Positions 5,184 to 6,743 of a DNA stretch of 6,743 bases are shown here, piece after piece; position 1 is the first letter of the stretch; every line of letters begins with the position of its first letter. Below the pieces are notes generated by a model, which saw only the letters and a list, made by a program, of their open reading frames with translations, made no database searches and was not told the DNA's origin. The stretch covers positions 1 to 6,743 of the forward strand of contig JAPYQX010000164.1 of assembly GCA_029937135.1 (NCBI GenBank), given 5' to 3'. Made by a program: the position numbers and the translations under genes. This DNA comes from Nitrospinota bacterium. GTDB taxonomy: Bacteria; UBA8248.

Positions 5184-5294
5184 CCTGAAGAGCTGGAACC
5201 GCGAGGTTTCGCCAACCGGAATAAAACACAAGCTGCGGGAAGAGGCTCACAAAAAGCCCTGCCGGTGGCCACGAAATTCCATGGTCTTATATCT

Positions 5295-5333
5295 GGGCCT
5301 TTTATAGAGAGACCCCCCGCCGAGTTAAGGCCC
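5295..5333. repeat. Inverted repeat GGGCCTT/AAGGCCC near TRAP stop
   Basis: A perfect 7-bp inverted repeat (5295-5301 with 5327-5333) and a 25-nt loop sit between the convergent SDR and TRAP ends, overlapping the palindrome GCCCGGCCGGGC (5330-5341) that abuts the TRAP stop. It may help end transcription of the TRAP gene, but no T-tract follows in either direction. Confidence 0.3.
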
Positions 5334-5341
5334 GGCCGGGC

Positions 5342-6743
5342 TCAACCCTCCTGAGCGTCCACCTGCCCCGACAGGACGGGGAAGACGGGCTCGGGAAGGT
5401 TCTCCTTGGGCCGGGCACGCTGCATCAGCAGGCTCGCCACCATCAGGGCGAGCCCCACCAGCTTGAACCCAATCCCGTTCCAGAAGCACAGAAGCGAGGC
5501 CACCGAGAGAATCCCCCTGTCCGGCCAGGTAAGCACCCGGATCATATACCCCTCCAGCACCGCCGCCGAGCAAATAAAGCCGAGCGCCGCGCCCACCCAG
5601 ACGAGTATCACCTCGCTCCAGGGCCCGTCCATGAGGATAGGCGTGTAGGCAAACAGGAGCGGAACGACGTAGAGCGGTTTGGCCAGTTTGAGGGATTTCC
5701 AGCCGGTCTCCATCGGATCGCACTTGGCGATGCCCGCCGCGATAAAAGCGCCAAGGGCAAAGGGTGGCGTCAGCGCCGCGTCCTGACTCAGCCACAGCAC
5801 AATCATATGCGAAGTGAGCATCGAGAGCCCGAGTTCCTGGAGGGCCGGGCCCGCGAGGATGATGATCAGGATGTAACTCGCCGTGATCGTCATCCCCATG
5901 CCCAGGATGTAACTCGCCATCGCCACCAGCACGACAGCCAGGAAAATAAAACCGTACGAATAAGACAGTATAATCAGGGTCATCTTCTGAGCGAGATCGG
6001 GGTGGGTCACCCCGGTGAGCACGAGGCCCATCACGCCCGCCGTCGCCCCGATGACGAGCGAGTTGGTGGAGCCCTGGACAAAAGAGCCTGCGATATCGGT
6101 CATGATCTCGCGCGCATGCTCGTGGCGCCACGCCAGATAGCAAGCGATCGCCGTATAGAGGTAGAGCATATCCCCGCCGTAGGTGGCGCTCGCGACAAAG
6201 ACGCCCGCCTCGATCCCGAGCAGATACCAGCATTTTCTCCTGATGGTGCTCATTACGATGGCGGATGCAATGGACCAGAAGCCGGCGAAAAACGGCGAAA
6301 ACTGGATGATCAAGAGCCCGATGAGAATAACCACCGGGATCAGGAGGATACCGTCCTTACGCATGATTCCCCAAAAGTCCGGCAGGTCTTCTTTTGGAAG
6401 GCCGTGCAGGTTGTGGCGGCTCGAATAATAGTGAACCGACATGAATACGGACAGGTAGTACAGGAGCGCGGGCACAAGGCTGATCAGCGCCACGCGCCAG
6501 TAGGGCGTCTCCGTCATGGCGGCGAGGATAAAGGCGGTCGAGGCCATAATCGGAGGCATCAAGTGGCCGCCGATGCTTGCGACCGCCTCGGTCGCCGCCG
6601 CGAAGGTGGGCTTGAATCCTCCCTTTTTCATCAGCGGGATCGTGAAGGTGCCGGTGATGACGATGTTGGCCGCCCCGCTTCCCACAATCGAGCCGACCAT
6701 GCCGCTTGATACGACCGCCGCCTTCGCGGCCCCGCCCTTGTAG
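5342..6743 (-). CDS. TRAP transporter fused permease (4TM/12TM, DctQM-type), C-terminal part
   Basis: This is an integral membrane subunit of a tripartite ATP-independent periplasmic (TRAP) transporter, a secondary importer of organic acids and related solutes driven by an ion gradient. The frame is open to the window edge, giving 466 residues of a family that normally has about 600-850, so the N-terminal part is missing. Seen at the visible start: GGAAKAAVVSSGMVGSIVGSGAANIVITGTFTIPLMKKGG, the hallmark block of the fused DctM family. Then come EAVASIGGHLMPPIMASTAFI, a second matching half (GSFVQGSTNSLVIGATAGVMGLVLTG), and SQDAALTPPFALGAFIAAGIAKCDPMETGWKSLKLAKPLYVVP, all strongly conserved in TRAP fused permeases. 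At least ten hydrophobic helices follow one another, and the C-terminus is a short basic/acidic tail. The ATG at 6700 is internal. Such permeases usually partner a TAXI-type binding protein, expected upstream of this gene beyond the right edge. Confidence 0.93.
   Translation of the reverse strand, partial: YKGGAAKAAVVSSGMVGSIVGSGAANIVITGTFTIPLMKKGGFKPTFAAATEAVASIGGHLMPPIMASTAFILAAMTETPYWRVALISLVPALLYYLSVFMSVHYYSSRHNLHGLPKEDLPDFWGIMRKDGILLIPVVILIGLLIIQFSPFFAGFWSIASAIVMSTIRRKCWYLLGIEAGVFVASATYGGDMLYLYTAIACYLAWRHEHAREIMTDIAGSFVQGSTNSLVIGATAGVMGLVLTGVTHPDLAQKMTLIILSYSYGFIFLAVVLVAMASYILGMGMTITASYILIIILAGPALQELGLSMLTSHMIVLWLSQDAALTPPFALGAFIAAGIAKCDPMETGWKSLKLAKPLYVVPLLFAYTPILMDGPWSEVILVWVGAALGFICSAAVLEGYMIRVLTWPDRGILSVASLLCFWNGIGFKLVGLALMVASLLMQRARPKENLPEPVFPVLSGQVDAQEG

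Larger units (their letters stand above)
5041..5341. other. Convergent intergenic region with repeats, no gene
   Basis: About 300 nt lie between the SDR (+) and TRAP permease (-) ends. It holds a bulged hairpin (5072-5091), a decayed second copy of the SDR 3' end (5100-5183), a run of nine T (5111-5119), and a 7-bp inverted repeat close to the TRAP stop (5295-5333). Short open frames here lack a supported start and have no recognisable protein, so I do not call a gene. Confidence 0.6.

Noticed and set aside
5101..5307. Possible 68-codon protein in the SDR/TRAP spacer
   Set aside because: No ribosome site, it starts inside the repeat relic, and its composition looks non-coding.
5807..6709. 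300-codon plus-strand open frame opposite the TRAP permease
   Set aside because: Highly charged (RDxHD-rich) mirror of a hydrophobic membrane gene. The minus strand is clearly the coding one.
1..6743. CRISPR array, tRNA/rRNA, transposase, prophage or toxin-antitoxin genes
   Set aside because: I looked for regular repeat-spacer units, cloverleaf signatures and recognisable mobile or defence proteins on both strands and saw none.

Overview
The window looks like ordinary chromosome from a GC-rich Gram-negative-type bacterium, probably an uncultivated lineage. This rests on high-GC third positions, strong Shine-Dalgarno sites, GTG/TTG use, and a periplasmic-binding-protein ABC importer beside a fused TRAP transporter. 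I cannot name a taxon from sequence alone. Both edges cut through genes: a substrate-binding protein on the left and a TRAP permease on the right.

Layout. Positions 1-3513 (+ strand) hold an ABC importer cluster of the NitT/TauT (nitrate/sulfonate/taurine/thiamine-precursor) class. It contains the 3' end of the substrate-binding protein, a strong GC-rich hairpin, the ATPase, two different permeases, and a small single-helix membrane protein of unknown family. From the ATPase onward the genes overlap or abut, so they form one transcription unit. Positions 3514-3632 are a short convergent spacer with degenerate repeats. Positions 3633-4065 (- strand) encode a small cupin broken by one extra base in a run of eight G. 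Positions 4066-4278 are a divergent control region with a consensus -10 box, nested palindromes and imperfect tandem repeats. Positions 4279-5040 (+ strand) encode a classical short-chain dehydrogenase/reductase (SDR) starting at TTG. Positions 5041-5341 are a convergent spacer that carries a decayed second copy of the SDR 3' end. Positions 5342-6743 (- strand) encode the C-terminal part of a 4TM/12TM fused TRAP permease.

How the parts may work together. The two transport systems suggest scavenging of small organic or oxyanion solutes. The SDR and cupin are divergently arranged around a shared control region and could act on an imported compound, but no substrate can be read from the sequence. 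I see no phage, CRISPR, toxin-antitoxin, defence or RNA-gene signature. The points most worth a second look are the small fifth gene of the ABC cluster, the heteromeric permease pair with a Cys-containing insertion, the cupin frameshift at a homopolymer, and the in-frame relic of an SDR C-terminus at about 5097-5126.
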